Source: DATJLY01 sp035532935 | GTDB taxonomy: Bacteria > Pseudomonadota > Alphaproteobacteria > ATCC43930 > CGMCC-115725 | Direction: 5' to 3' | DNA length: 64,000 nucleotides | NCBI GenBank assembly: GCA_035532935.1 | Contig: DATKQE010000118.1 | Location: 72,164 to 136,163 of the forward strand | Part shown: in pieces, positions 1 through 8,909 of the stretch | How positions within the stretch are numbered: the first letter of the stretch is position 1 | Layout: every line of letters begins with the position of its first letter | Notes under the pieces: generated by a model | The model's input: the letters and a program-made list of their open reading frames with translations, nothing else | What the model was told of the DNA's origin: nothing | The model's database searches: none | Program-made: the position numbers and the translations under genes

Positions 1-122
1 AGAACATCCTCGAAGAATTTGCGATTGACCTCGTGGTCGCGGACCACGAAGGCATAATGGTGCAGCCGCTCCGGCAATTGTGCCAAGAGGCTGGGTTTCG
101 CCCGCGCTTGCGCTCCATCCAT
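1..122 (-). CDS. VOC/glyoxalase-fold protein, N-terminal fragment (cut by window edge)
   Basis: About 40 N-terminal residues are visible. They contain HHYAFVVRD followed by NRKFFEDVL, the beta-alpha opening of a vicinal-oxygen-chelate domain in which the His is normally a metal ligand. The start is ATG at 122, preceded on the minus strand by GGAGG at a suitable distance. It lies 28 bases downstream of the BNR-repeat gene in the same direction, so the two are probably co-transcribed. Substrate unknown: the family covers glyoxalases, extradiol dioxygenases and resistance proteins. Confidence 0.7.
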   Translation of the reverse strand, partial: MDGAQARAKPSLLAQLPERLHHYAFVVRDHEVNRKFFEDV

Positions 123-150
123 GGCCCGGTCCTCCGTTCGCGCGGTGGCC

Positions 151-1266
151 TCAAGGGGTCGCCGCGATTGCCCGCGCCGCCTTTTGCAGCGGCTCGAAAT
201 GATTGCCCTTCGAGACCGGCCCGATGCCGGTGGCGATGCGCGTCCAATGGTCGCCGCCGTCCTCGCTCGCATAGACATCGCCGTCGGTGTTGCCGATGAA
301 GACGGTGAAGCCGCCGGGATAGGCCGCGACGGTCATCCCTTCGATGCTGCACGGCGCGGTCTCGGGCACGCCGCCGTGCAGCAATTCCCAATGTCGGCCG
401 CCGTCGCGGCTGCGCATCACGGCGGTCCCCGCGTCATGCGTCCGGCGCCAGACGCCGGGATCGGCGGCGGCACCCGACATGAACAGCGTCTTCTCGTCCG
501 GCGAGAGCGCGATGTGGTCGGGATAGGCGAGGCGGAACGCGGCGCCGGTCAGCCGCTCCCACCGCTCGCCGGCATCCTCGCTGCGATAGAGGCCGACGCC
601 CGTGGTCATGAACATGGTGCGCGGCTGCGACAGCACCAGCACGATCTGATGCACGTCCTTGTAGGCGCGGTCGTCCTCGCGCGAATAGCTGTCGAACTCG
701 CGCCAGGTCGTGCCGCCGTCGCTGGTCTTGAGCAGCGCGCCCTGTTCGATCGCGGCATAGAACGTGTCGGGATCGCGCGGATCGAAGGCCATCATCTTGG
801 TATGGGCGATATGCGGCGGCGCCGGGAAGGTCCATCCCTGGGTGCCGGGGACGCCACGCAGCGCCGGCAGCTCGTGCCAGCTCCTGCCGAGATCGAAACT
901 GCGGAAGAGCGCCGCCGGCTGCGTGCCGGCATAGAGCGTCACCTTGCCGTCGCGGGCGACGCCATAGAGCGAGTAGATGTCGCGGATGCTGACGCCGCTG
1001 TCGCGCTCTTCCCAGCTCTTGCCGCCGTCGGCGCTGAAATAGATGCCGTCGCCATGCGTGCCGGCGAGCACCCCCGGATGGCCGGGCAGCGCCGTCATGG
1101 TGCTGACATGGTGGCCGGCGAGGCCGGTGCGGGCGAGGTGCCACGCGGCGCCCGGCCCACCGCGCTCGAGCACGGCGACCCCGGTGGCGGTGGCGACGAA
1201 CAGCCGCGTCGGCGGCGCAGCAATGTCGTAACGCATCTGGCCATTGGGCGAGAGGCACGAATCCAT
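151..1266 (-). CDS. BNR/sialidase-type beta-propeller repeat protein
   Basis: 371 residues carrying about six Asp-box (BNR) repeats of the form S-x-D-G-G-x-x-W, for example FSADGGKSWEE, TSDGGTTWRE, RSRDGGRHWEL and SEDGGDHWTR. Spaced this way they build a beta-propeller as in sialidase, Ycf48 or VPS10-like proteins. No signal peptide and no sialidase catalytic Arg triad are obvious, so hydrolase activity should not be assumed. The ATG at 1266 is chosen because AGGAGGAAACCG stands directly before it; an internal Met at residue 11 is possible. It is followed by the VOC gene, probably in one operon. Confidence 0.75.
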   Translation of the reverse strand: MDSCLSPNGQMRYDIAAPPTRLFVATATGVAVLERGGPGAAWHLARTGLAGHHVSTMTALPGHPGVLAGTHGDGIYFSADGGKSWEERDSGVSIRDIYSLYGVARDGKVTLYAGTQPAALFRSFDLGRSWHELPALRGVPGTQGWTFPAPPHIAHTKMMAFDPRDPDTFYAAIEQGALLKTSDGGTTWREFDSYSREDDRAYKDVHQIVLVLSQPRTMFMTTGVGLYRSEDAGERWERLTGAAFRLAYPDHIALSPDEKTLFMSGAAADPGVWRRTHDAGTAVMRSRDGGRHWELLHGGVPETAPCSIEGMTVAAYPGGFTVFIGNTDGDVYASEDGGDHWTRIATGIGPVSKGNHFEPLQKAARAIAATP

Positions 1267-1332
1267 CGGTTTCCTCCTGCCGGGATGTCCGGGTTCCCTA
1301 TCTTAAACCCGCCGCGCGCGCCGGGCCAAGCC

Positions 1333-2499
1333 TCACACCGCGTAGCCCTGGAGCCCGCCGCCGAGCAGCATCCGCCCGGCCGCTTCGAGATGCATCATCC
1401 GCGCCTGCGATTGCTGCGCCACGGCGTGCATGTCGCGGAAGCGGCGCTCGAACGGGTTTGACTCGAAGATCGCGGTCGCGCCGGCGGCCTGGTAGCAGGC
1501 GTCGACGACATCGCTGGCCTGATGGGTGCTGTACGTCGAGGCCATCCTGAGCGCGAGGCGGCGGTCGAGATCGATCGCGCCGCCTTGCGCCGCGTCGTCA
1601 TGGGCCTGGCGCAAGGTGTCGAGCAGGAAGAGCCGCATCGCGCGCAGCCGCACCTCGCACATCGCGACCTGGGCCTGGATGGCGGCGTTCTCGCGCAGCG
1701 GCGCGGCGGCGAGGAACGACGTCTTCTCCCGGGCGAGCGCGAGGAACGCGTCCTGCGTCGAGCGCGCGATCCCGAGCGCCACGCCGGCGAAGGCGGCGCC
1801 GTAGATCTGATAGTTCGTGAACTTGTAAAGCGGTCCCGCCTCGCGCCTTGTGCCGGGGTCGTCGCGGACGAGGACGTGGCGGGACGGGACGAACAGGTCC
1901 ATCACCGAATACGTGTCGCTGCCGGTGGCCTTGAGGCCGACGACCTGCCAGGTGTCCGTGATGGTGGCACTCGACCGCGGAAAGAGCAGGGTCGGTTCGT
2001 ATTGCGGGCCGGCCGGATTGGGCAGCCTGTTGCCGTCGCGGTCGACCCGCGCCGCATGCGCGCCGAGCCACGTGGCATGGCGGCTGCCGCTGGCGAATTG
2101 CCAGGTGCCGTTGAGGAGATAGCCGCCGTCCACCGCGAGCGCGCGGCCGCTGGGGTTGGGCGGTCCCCAGGCCAGCACCGCGTTCGCCGGACCGAATATC
2201 TCGCGCGCGGCGGCGGGATCGAGATAGGCCGCCGCCATGGCACAGCCGCCGGCCTGGGCGAGGCACCAGGCGGTGCTGGCATCGGCCTTGGCGATGGCCT
2301 CAATCGCGCGCACGAAATCGGCCGGCGCGAGCTCCGCCCCGCCGAGCGAGCGCGGCAGCAGCAGGCGGTACAATTCCGCCTGGTGCAGCGCCGCGACCAC
2401 GTCGGGGGTGAGCTTCCGCTCGCGCTCCATGCGCGGCGCCGCCTGTTCGAGCAAGGGCTGCAGGCCCGCGGCGCGTTCGACATAATCCTCGGCGTTCAT
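1333..2499 (-). CDS. Acyl-CoA dehydrogenase-like flavoprotein (HsaA/HpaH-type monooxygenase family)
   Basis: 388 residues with the acyl-CoA dehydrogenase fold: an N-terminal helical domain (LLLPRSLGGAEL), a central beta domain (GTWQFASGSRHATWLGA) and a C-terminal helical domain of the type-2 class (QASDVVDACYQAAGATAIF, then RRFRDMHAVAQQ). This pattern matches two-component flavin monooxygenases and related enzymes acting on aromatic or heteroatom substrates better than beta-oxidation dehydrogenases. The ATG at 2499 follows GAGGGAGG; the frame extends upstream but only as antisense to the stress-protein gene. No adjacent reductase is seen; a flavin reductase lies at 19.9 kb. Confidence 0.8.
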   Translation of the reverse strand: MNAEDYVERAAGLQPLLEQAAPRMERERKLTPDVVAALHQAELYRLLLPRSLGGAELAPADFVRAIEAIAKADASTAWCLAQAGGCAMAAAYLDPAAAREIFGPANAVLAWGPPNPSGRALAVDGGYLLNGTWQFASGSRHATWLGAHAARVDRDGNRLPNPAGPQYEPTLLFPRSSATITDTWQVVGLKATGSDTYSVMDLFVPSRHVLVRDDPGTRREAGPLYKFTNYQIYGAAFAGVALGIARSTQDAFLALAREKTSFLAAAPLRENAAIQAQVAMCEVRLRAMRLFLLDTLRQAHDDAAQGGAIDLDRRLALRMASTYSTHQASDVVDACYQAAGATAIFESNPFERRFRDMHAVAQQSQARMMHLEAAGRMLLGGGLQGYAV

Positions 2500-2585
2500 C
2501 TCGGCCTCCCTCGGCGATCGCCCATGAAGGCCCGAGATCGCGCCGGCATCAAGCCCCTGCCCCGGCGGCAAGCGGCGCCGTGCCG

Positions 2586-3479
2586 TCAGTGCGACAGCAG
2601 CACCGGCACGGTCATGCTCTCGATCAGGGTCCGGGTCGCGCCGCCCATGATGAATTCGCGCAGGCGCGAATGCCCATAGCCGCCCATGACGATGAGATCG
2701 GCGCCGAGATCGGCCGCCCGCGACAGGATCGTATTGCCGACATCGACGTCCTCGCTCATGGTGTAGGAGGCCTCGGCCTTGACGCCGTGGCGCGCGAGGT
2801 GATGGGCGATGTCGGCGGCGGGCCAGCTGCCCTCGCCGCCAATGCCGGGGACCGTCCGCACCGGCGGCTTCTCGGCGCCGCTGGTGCCCGGATTGACCGC
2901 AAGGACGGTGACCTTGTCGGCGCGTTCGAGGATGGGCAGCGCATCGTTCACCGCGCGCGCGGCCTCGCGGGTCGCGTTCCACGCCACCAGAATGGTGCGG
3001 CCCACGGTCGCGAAATTTCCGGCGTAGGGGACGATGACGACCGGCCGGCCGCTGCTCAGCATCACCGCCTCGACCAGCCCACCGGTCGCAGCGTCGGGAT
3101 GGCGCGGGTCGTTCTGGCCGATCACGCAAAGATCGGCATAGCGCGCGTGCAGCGGCCCAAGCTCCGTCGGCCGCCCCTCGGGGGCGCGCCATTCGCAGGC
3201 GAGGGAGCGGTTCGACGCCTCGTGCCGGAGCGCTTCTTCGATGCGGCCCGTGGCCTCGTTGGCGACGGCGAGGAGATTGGCGCGCACGCGCCTCAGCGCC
3301 TCGGACTCGGCCGCGCCGCCGGTCAAGGGCAGGCCCGCCTCGGCCAACGAGACCGGCGGAATGACGCAAAGCCCGGTGAGATGCGCCTCGTGAAGCTCCG
3401 CCAGCGCCGCCGCCACGGCCAGCCTTGTCGCGTAGCCGTGCGCCGGATCGAAGATGACGAGGATGTCCTTGAGCGCCAT
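2586..3479 (-). CDS. Universal stress protein, tandem UspA domains
   Basis: 297 residues forming two UspA domains. The C-terminal one keeps the ATP-binding signature G-2x-G-9x-G-(S/T) (GGYGHSRLREFIMGGATR). The N-terminal one has only a degenerate equivalent near IGQNDP. Start ATG at 3479 is preceded by AGGGAGG. A box resembling an FNR/FixK operator (TTGCGGCAGATCAA on the gene strand) lies 54 bases before the start, which fits the known microaerobic induction of many bacterial Usp proteins. Cytoplasmic stress-endurance role; client unknown. Confidence 0.88.
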   Translation of the reverse strand: MALKDILVIFDPAHGYATRLAVAAALAELHEAHLTGLCVIPPVSLAEAGLPLTGGAAESEALRRVRANLLAVANEATGRIEEALRHEASNRSLACEWRAPEGRPTELGPLHARYADLCVIGQNDPRHPDAATGGLVEAVMLSSGRPVVIVPYAGNFATVGRTILVAWNATREAARAVNDALPILERADKVTVLAVNPGTSGAEKPPVRTVPGIGGEGSWPAADIAHHLARHGVKAEASYTMSEDVDVGNTILSRAADLGADLIVMGGYGHSRLREFIMGGATRTLIESMTVPVLLSH

Positions 3480-3532
3480 GAAGGTCCTCCCTGCTGGTTT
3501 ACGATTTCTAGCCGCTCTGGCGTGGCGCAGCC

Positions 3533-3546
3533 TTGATCTGCCGCAA
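3533..3546 (-). promoter_or_regulatory. FNR/FixK-like box upstream of universal stress gene
   Basis: On the minus strand the site reads TTGCGGCAGATCAA against the FNR/FixK consensus TTGAT-N4-ATCAA. The right half-site is perfect, the left half has two departures. It lies 54 bases before the Usp start. Weak alone; supported by similar sites elsewhere in the window. Confidence 0.4.
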
Positions 3547-3591
3547 GAATCATGCGCCCGACGGCCCGCGCCGGCAAGGCGGTCGCGGCGC

Positions 3592-5631
3592 TCAGGCGGG
3601 CGCGTCGGCGACGAGGCCGCGATGCTGCAGCAGCGCATCTATCGTCGGCTCCCGCCCGCGGAAGGCGACGTAGAGCTCCATCGGATCGACGGTATCGCCG
3701 GCGGCGTAGATCGAGGCGAGGCGCGCGGCCAGATCCCGATCGAACAAATCCCCCGCGGCGGCGAAGGCATCGAAGCCGTCGGCATCGAGCGTCTCGGCCC
3801 AGAGATAGGCGTAATACCCGGCCGCATAGCCGCTGCCGGCGAAGAGGTGCTGGAAATGCGCCGAGCGGTGGCGGGGATCGATCGCGGCGGGCATGGCGAT
3901 CCGCGCCAGGAGCTCGCGCTCGAACCCGACCACGTCGAGCGCCTCGGGCGTAGGATGGGTATGGAGCGCGAGGTCGATCATGGCGGCGGCGACGTATTCG
4001 ACCGTGGCGAAGCCCTGGTTGAAGGTTCGCGTGGCGATAATCCGCCGCAGCAGCGCCTCGGGCAGCGGCGCCCCGGTGGCGTGATGGCGCGCGAAGCGGC
4101 GCAGCGTCTCGGGCGCCGCCAGCCAGTGCTCGAAGATCTGGGACGGGAACTCGACGAAATCGCGCCGCACCGATGTCCCGGATTGCGAGGGATAGCGCAC
4201 GCGGCTCAACAGCCCGTGCAGCCCGTGCCCGAATTCGTGGAACAGTGTCTCGGCCTCGTCGAAATCGAGCAGCGTCGGCGCGGCCTTGGCGAAATTGTTG
4301 TTGTTGACGACAATGGGCGCGACCGCGCTGTCGAACGATTCCTGAAGCTGATAGCTGCTCATCCACGCGCCCGAGCGCTTGCCCGGCCGCGCGAAATTGT
4401 CGTGCAGGAAAAGCCCGATCGGATGGCCGCCCGCATCGCTCACCGCATAGACGCGGACATCCGGATGATAGGCGGGAAGGTCGGTGCGCTCTTCGAACCG
4501 CACGCCGAACAGCCGCCGGGCGGTGTCGAACGCCGCTTCGACCATGGCGTCGAGCGCGAAATAGGGCTTCACCGCCGCGGCGTCGAGATCGTGTTCCGCC
4601 CGCCGCAGCTTCTCGGCGTAGTAGCGCCAGTCCCACGGCGCGAGTGGCGCGTTCAGCCCGTCCTCGCGCGCAAGCGCCTGAAGCGCCGCGCGCTCGGCCT
4701 CGGCCTTGCGCTTGGCCGGCGCCCAGACCTGATCGAGCAGCCGCTCGACCGCGCCGATGTCCTTGGCCATCGTGTCGTCGAGCCGGTAGGCGGCGTAGCT
4801 GTCATAGCCCAGGAGCCGCGCCTGCTCGGCGCGCAGCGCCAGGATCTCGCGGATGAGCGGCATGTTGTCATGCGCACCGGGGTGGGCGCCGCGCCCGGTC
4901 CAGGCCTCATAGACCGCCTGCCTCAGGTCGCGGCGCGCCGCGAATGCGAGGAACGGCTCGACCGATGACCGCGCGAGCGTCACGACATGGCGCCCGTCGA
5001 GGCCGCGCTCGCGCGCCGCCGCCGCGGCCGCTTCGCGCACGAAATCGGGCAAGCCATCGAGATCGCCGGCCTCGAGCACGCGGTGCCACGTCTTCTCGTC
5101 GTGCAGTACGTTCTGGCCGAACAGCGTGTGCAGCGTCGCCAGGCGCTCGGCGAGCGCCGCCATGCGCGCCTTCGCCGTGGGCCCGAGCTTGGCACCGCTG
5201 CGGACGAGATCGAGATGGCGGCGCTCGACGAGGCGGCGCTGGTCGGGATCGAGCCCCAATTCGTCGCGCTGCGCATAGAGCGCCGCAATCCGCCGGTAGA
5301 GCTCGGGATCGAGCGCGACCCGCATGCGGTGGCGGGCGAGCTTGGGCGCATAGTCGCGGGCGATCGCCTCGAGCGCGTCGCTGGCGGCGCTCGAATTGAG
5401 ATTGAAGAAGACGCGGCTCGTGCGATTGAGGCGGCGGCCGCCGCGCTCGAGCGCGGCGATGGTGTTGTCGAAGCGCGGCGGATCGAGGCGATGCGCGATG
5501 GCGGCGACCTCGTCGACCTGCTCGGCCATGAAGCGGTCGAAGGCCGGCGGAAAATGCTCGGGCCTGATCGCATCGAAAGGCGGCAGGCCGAAGGGCGCGG
5601 TCCAGTCGGCGAAGAAGGGGTTGTCGCTCAT
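3592..5631 (-). CDS. M3-family zinc oligopeptidase (Dcp/oligopeptidase A type)
   Basis: 679 residues, normal length for M3 metallopeptidases that finish degradation of short peptides in the cytoplasm or periplasm. The zinc motif HEFGH is at residues 465-469 (FHEFGHGLHGLLS), with the third-ligand Glu in the helix about 26 residues later (DFVEFPSQIFEHW). The substrate loop with AGYYAYLWAE is also present. No signal peptide at MSDNPFFADW. The ATG at 5631 overlaps the stop of the upstream M20 peptidase as ATGA, implying translational coupling of two peptide-degrading enzymes. Dcp versus PrlC cannot be settled by eye. Confidence 0.92.
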   Translation of the reverse strand: MSDNPFFADWTAPFGLPPFDAIRPEHFPPAFDRFMAEQVDEVAAIAHRLDPPRFDNTIAALERGGRRLNRTSRVFFNLNSSAASDALEAIARDYAPKLARHRMRVALDPELYRRIAALYAQRDELGLDPDQRRLVERRHLDLVRSGAKLGPTAKARMAALAERLATLHTLFGQNVLHDEKTWHRVLEAGDLDGLPDFVREAAAAAARERGLDGRHVVTLARSSVEPFLAFAARRDLRQAVYEAWTGRGAHPGAHDNMPLIREILALRAEQARLLGYDSYAAYRLDDTMAKDIGAVERLLDQVWAPAKRKAEAERAALQALAREDGLNAPLAPWDWRYYAEKLRRAEHDLDAAAVKPYFALDAMVEAAFDTARRLFGVRFEERTDLPAYHPDVRVYAVSDAGGHPIGLFLHDNFARPGKRSGAWMSSYQLQESFDSAVAPIVVNNNNFAKAAPTLLDFDEAETLFHEFGHGLHGLLSRVRYPSQSGTSVRRDFVEFPSQIFEHWLAAPETLRRFARHHATGAPLPEALLRRIIATRTFNQGFATVEYVAAAMIDLALHTHPTPEALDVVGFERELLARIAMPAAIDPRHRSAHFQHLFAGSGYAAGYYAYLWAETLDADGFDAFAAAGDLFDRDLAARLASIYAAGDTVDPMELYVAFRGREPTIDALLQHRGLVADAPA

Positions 5632-7046
5632 CGCCCGCGCGCGTGGTGATCGGCCAGCACGCACGCGACGACGCTGCAGATTCGCATCGCCATCGGCACG
5701 TGCAGGAACTCGTTCGGCCCATGGGCGTTGGAATGCGGGCCGAGGACGCCGGTCACGACGAACTGCGCCTGGGGAAAGCGCTCCCCCAGCATTGCCATGA
5801 AGGGAATGCTGCCGCCTTCGCCCATGAAGGCGACGGGCGCGCCGAACGCGGCCTGGGACGCGCGCTCCAGCGCCGCTTCGAGCCAGGGCGCGAGGGCCGG
5901 CGCGTTCCAGCCGGTCGCCGCGTCCTTCGCCTCGAAGCCGACGCGGGCGCCGTTGGGCGGATCGCTCTCCAAGAGCCGGCGCAGCACCGTCGCCGCCGCT
6001 TTGGCGTCGAGCGTCGGCGGCAGGCGCAGGCTCAGCTTGGCGGTAGTGAAGGGAAGCAGCACGTTCCCGGCGCTTCCGGGCGGCGGCAGCCCGTCGATGC
6101 CGGTGACCGCAAGTTGCGGCCGCCAGGCGCGATTGAGCAAAAGCTCGGTGCGGTCATCGCTCATCGGCGCCAGCCCCGGCACGATGGGAAACCGGCCATA
6201 GACCTCGTTCCCCAATGCCGCGGCGGCGCGCTGCGCCTGGGCGACGCGGTCCGGCGGGATCGGTGCGTAGAGCGCCGCCGGGCGGATGGCGCCGCTCGCC
6301 TCGTCCTCGAGCCGCGACAGCAATTGCCGCAGGATGCGGAAGCTCGACGGCACGACGCCCGAGGCATCGCCCGAATGCAGGCCCTCTTCGAGCACCTGCA
6401 CCCTGAGCGTGCCGCCGATCAGGCCGCGCAGCGAGGTGGTGAGCCAAAGCTGATCGTAATTGCCGCAGCCCGAATCGAGGCACACGACCAGCGACGGCGC
6501 GCCGAGACGCGGCGCCAGATGCGCGACGTAATGCGGCAGATCATAGCTGCCCGATTCCTCGCACGCCTCGATCAGGACGACGCAGCGCGCATGGGGGATG
6601 CGCTGCGCCGCGAGCGCCGCGAGCGCCGTCACCGCCGCAAAGATCGCATAGCCGTCATCGGCGCCGCCGCGGCCGTAGAGCCGGTCGCCCTCGAGCACGG
6701 GCGTCCACGGTCCCATGCCCTCGGCCCAGCCCGCCATCTCCGGCTGCTTGTCGAGATGGCCGTAGAGCAGCACGCAATCCGTGCCGTCGCCGGGAACGTC
6801 GATGACGATCATCGGCGTGCGCGCCGGCAGCCGCACCACTTCGACGGTCGCGCCATCGACCCCGTCGAGCGCCCGCCGCGCCCAGCCCTCGAACAGCGCC
6901 ACCGCCTTGTCCATGTGGCCATGCGCCGCCCAATCGGGATCGAAGGCGGGCGATTTGTTGGGGATGCGGATGTACTCGATCAGGCGCGGAACGATGTCAT
7001 CGCGCCAGCGCTCTTCGATGAAGCGCGCGAGGCTTTCCTGATTCAT
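5628..7046 (-). CDS. M20-family dipeptidase/metallopeptidase
   Basis: 472 residues with the di-zinc M20 site: His97-x-Asp99 (GHLDKQ), bridging Asp130 (GRGGADDG), the Glu163-Glu164 pair (EACEESGS), Asp191 (CLDSGCG) and His224 in the lid domain (EGLHSGDASG). The layout matches the M20 dipeptidase subgroup (carnosinase/PepV-like), hydrolysing di- or tripeptides. No signal peptide. It directly precedes and overlaps by 4 bases the M3 peptidase, so the pair probably acts sequentially on peptides. Confidence 0.9.
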   Translation of the reverse strand: MNQESLARFIEERWRDDIVPRLIEYIRIPNKSPAFDPDWAAHGHMDKAVALFEGWARRALDGVDGATVEVVRLPARTPMIVIDVPGDGTDCVLLYGHLDKQPEMAGWAEGMGPWTPVLEGDRLYGRGGADDGYAIFAAVTALAALAAQRIPHARCVVLIEACEESGSYDLPHYVAHLAPRLGAPSLVVCLDSGCGNYDQLWLTTSLRGLIGGTLRVQVLEEGLHSGDASGVVPSSFRILRQLLSRLEDEASGAIRPAALYAPIPPDRVAQAQRAAAALGNEVYGRFPIVPGLAPMSDDRTELLLNRAWRPQLAVTGIDGLPPPGSAGNVLLPFTTAKLSLRLPPTLDAKAAATVLRRLLESDPPNGARVGFEAKDAATGWNAPALAPWLEAALERASQAAFGAPVAFMGEGGSIPFMAMLGERFPQAQFVVTGVLGPHSNAHGPNEFLHVPMAMRICSVVACVLADHHARGR

Positions 7047-7084
7047 TCACACGACCTGCGGTTGGCGCGAGGATAACAGGCGCC

Positions 7085-8735
7085 CTATCGCCGCACCAGC
7101 GGCAGCAAAAGGTGGGAGGGACGGCGCGCGTCGTGGTGGATAGTGTCGCGTCCGACCTTGTCGGGGGTGTAGGGATGCGCGAATACGCCTTCGGTCACGG
7201 AGGAATCGCCATTGGCGAGTTCGAGGCGGATGCGGCTGCCCTGGCGAAAGCGATAGGCGGTCGGCATCACCGCGATCGTGAATTTGATAGACCCGGCCGG
7301 GAACGAGCGGCTCGGGCGTGGTGCAGGAATAATGCGGCGCGTGCGGGCGCGACAGCGTCCGATCGACGGCCCGCATCGACGCCCGGAGCCAGCCCTTGGT
7401 GACGATGCGCGCGGCCGGCTGCGCGCCGCGGTGGCGGTCGTCCGGCGATTGCGCCATCTGTTCGGAGAGCTTGACGATGAAATCGGTGTCGCTGCGCGTC
7501 GAGGCGGCGTAGAGCACCAGCTCGATCGGGCCGGCGACCTCCACATCCGCCTCGAGCGGCGCGGTGGTGAAGGTGAGGACGCGCCGCACCGGATCGGGAC
7601 GGCCGTCCGGTCCGAAGCCGACCACGCCCATGCGCCAGCCCGGATCGGGATAGTCGAACACCGTGGTCCCGCCATCGGCATCCGGCTTGGCCGGCGCGAG
7701 CCCGCCGTCATTGAGCGAGGTGACGCTGCCGCTGGGACCCTTGCCGAGATAGAACGGCGTGTAGGCGACGTTGCGCGGCGGCCAGTTCGGCGCGCTCTCG
7801 AACCGGTCGGCGCCGGTGACGAAATAGCGGACATTCGGCTCGTCGAGATAGGAGGTCTTCCGGCCCTTGAGATAGCAGTCATAGAAGGGCAGGAGATATT
7901 TCTCGTGAAAGGCGACACTCGAATAATCGGCGACCGCGGCATAGAGATTGGACGAACCGAACACCAGAAGCTTCTTCGGACCGCCGGCGCGCTGGAAGCC
8001 GACGATGTTGCCGTTCAAATGCAGATCGACCTTGCTCCACACGCCGATCGAGAACACCGGCACCTTGATCCGCGCCAGCTTCGCGGCGGCCGAACGCTCC
8101 TTCCACCACGCATCATAGCTCGGATGACGCTTGACCTCGGCGGGATAGTCCCACGGCACCAGCCGCTTCTTGCCGCCAGCGGGATAAGCGTTGACGGTGC
8201 GCACCTGATCGTACCACGTGGTGGGATAGGCGCCGGGAATGCCGCCGGTATAGGCGGAGTCGCGATAGGTATCGACATGACCGTCGAACGGCGCGACGCA
8301 GGCGAGATGCGGCGGCCCCTCGGTCGCCATGAACCACTGCGAGCGGGCGAAATAGGACTGGCCGATGCCGCCCACCTTGCCGTTCGACCAGTTCTGGCGG
8401 GCGATCCATTCGATCACCTCGTAGAGATCGCGCTGCTCGCGCCGGCATTGATAATGGTATTCGCCGCCCGACCGGCCGGTGCCGCGCACGTCCATGTGCA
8501 CATAGGCATAGCCCTGCTTGAGATACCAGCCGATCGGCCCGGTCTCGCGCCACAGGAAGAGCGGGATCGCCGGCGCGGCGTCGTTGTCGAAGCGATAGGG
8601 CGAGGCCGCGAGCAGCACCGGATAGCGCCCGGGCTCGTCGGGCACAAACAGCGCCGCGGCGATCCTGACGCCGTCGCTCATCGGGATCGACAGGATGCGC
8701 GCCGGCGCGACCAATTCGTCTGCTTGTTCCGCCAT
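7085..8735 (-). pseudogene. CocE/NonD-family hydrolase with a late frameshift
   Basis: S15/CocE-type alpha/beta hydrolase: substrate entry SYPYRFDND-like N-terminus, oxyanion region YVHMDVRGTGRSGGEYH, nucleophile elbow GIGQSYFARSQW, and a C-terminal jelly-roll domain. Around 7286 the frame breaks. Upstream reads EPLVPGRVY; the natural continuation KFTIAVMPTAYRF through DTIHHDARRPSHLLLPLV lies in the next frame and ends at 7085. Removing one C (TATCAAA to TATAAA), or restoring two lost bases, repairs it. As written, the frame instead runs to 7047 with an unrelated Arg/Pro-rich tail. The ATG at 8735 follows GGGGGAAAG; an upstream Met at 8771 is possible. Sequencing error or a real mutation are both possible. 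Confidence 0.75.
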
Positions 8736-8909
8736 CTTTCCCCCGACACCCATCGCGCGATCGCGCCGCACGAGACTAGGGTTTGATCTTATGAAATGGA
8801 ATCAACAAAGATCGCCGGGGTGACGGTCGTGTGTTTCCATGTGTTCCCACCCAGGCAGACCGCGGCCAAGCAATGCCGGAGCCGTCCGGCAAGCCGACGT
8901 CTGGCGCGG

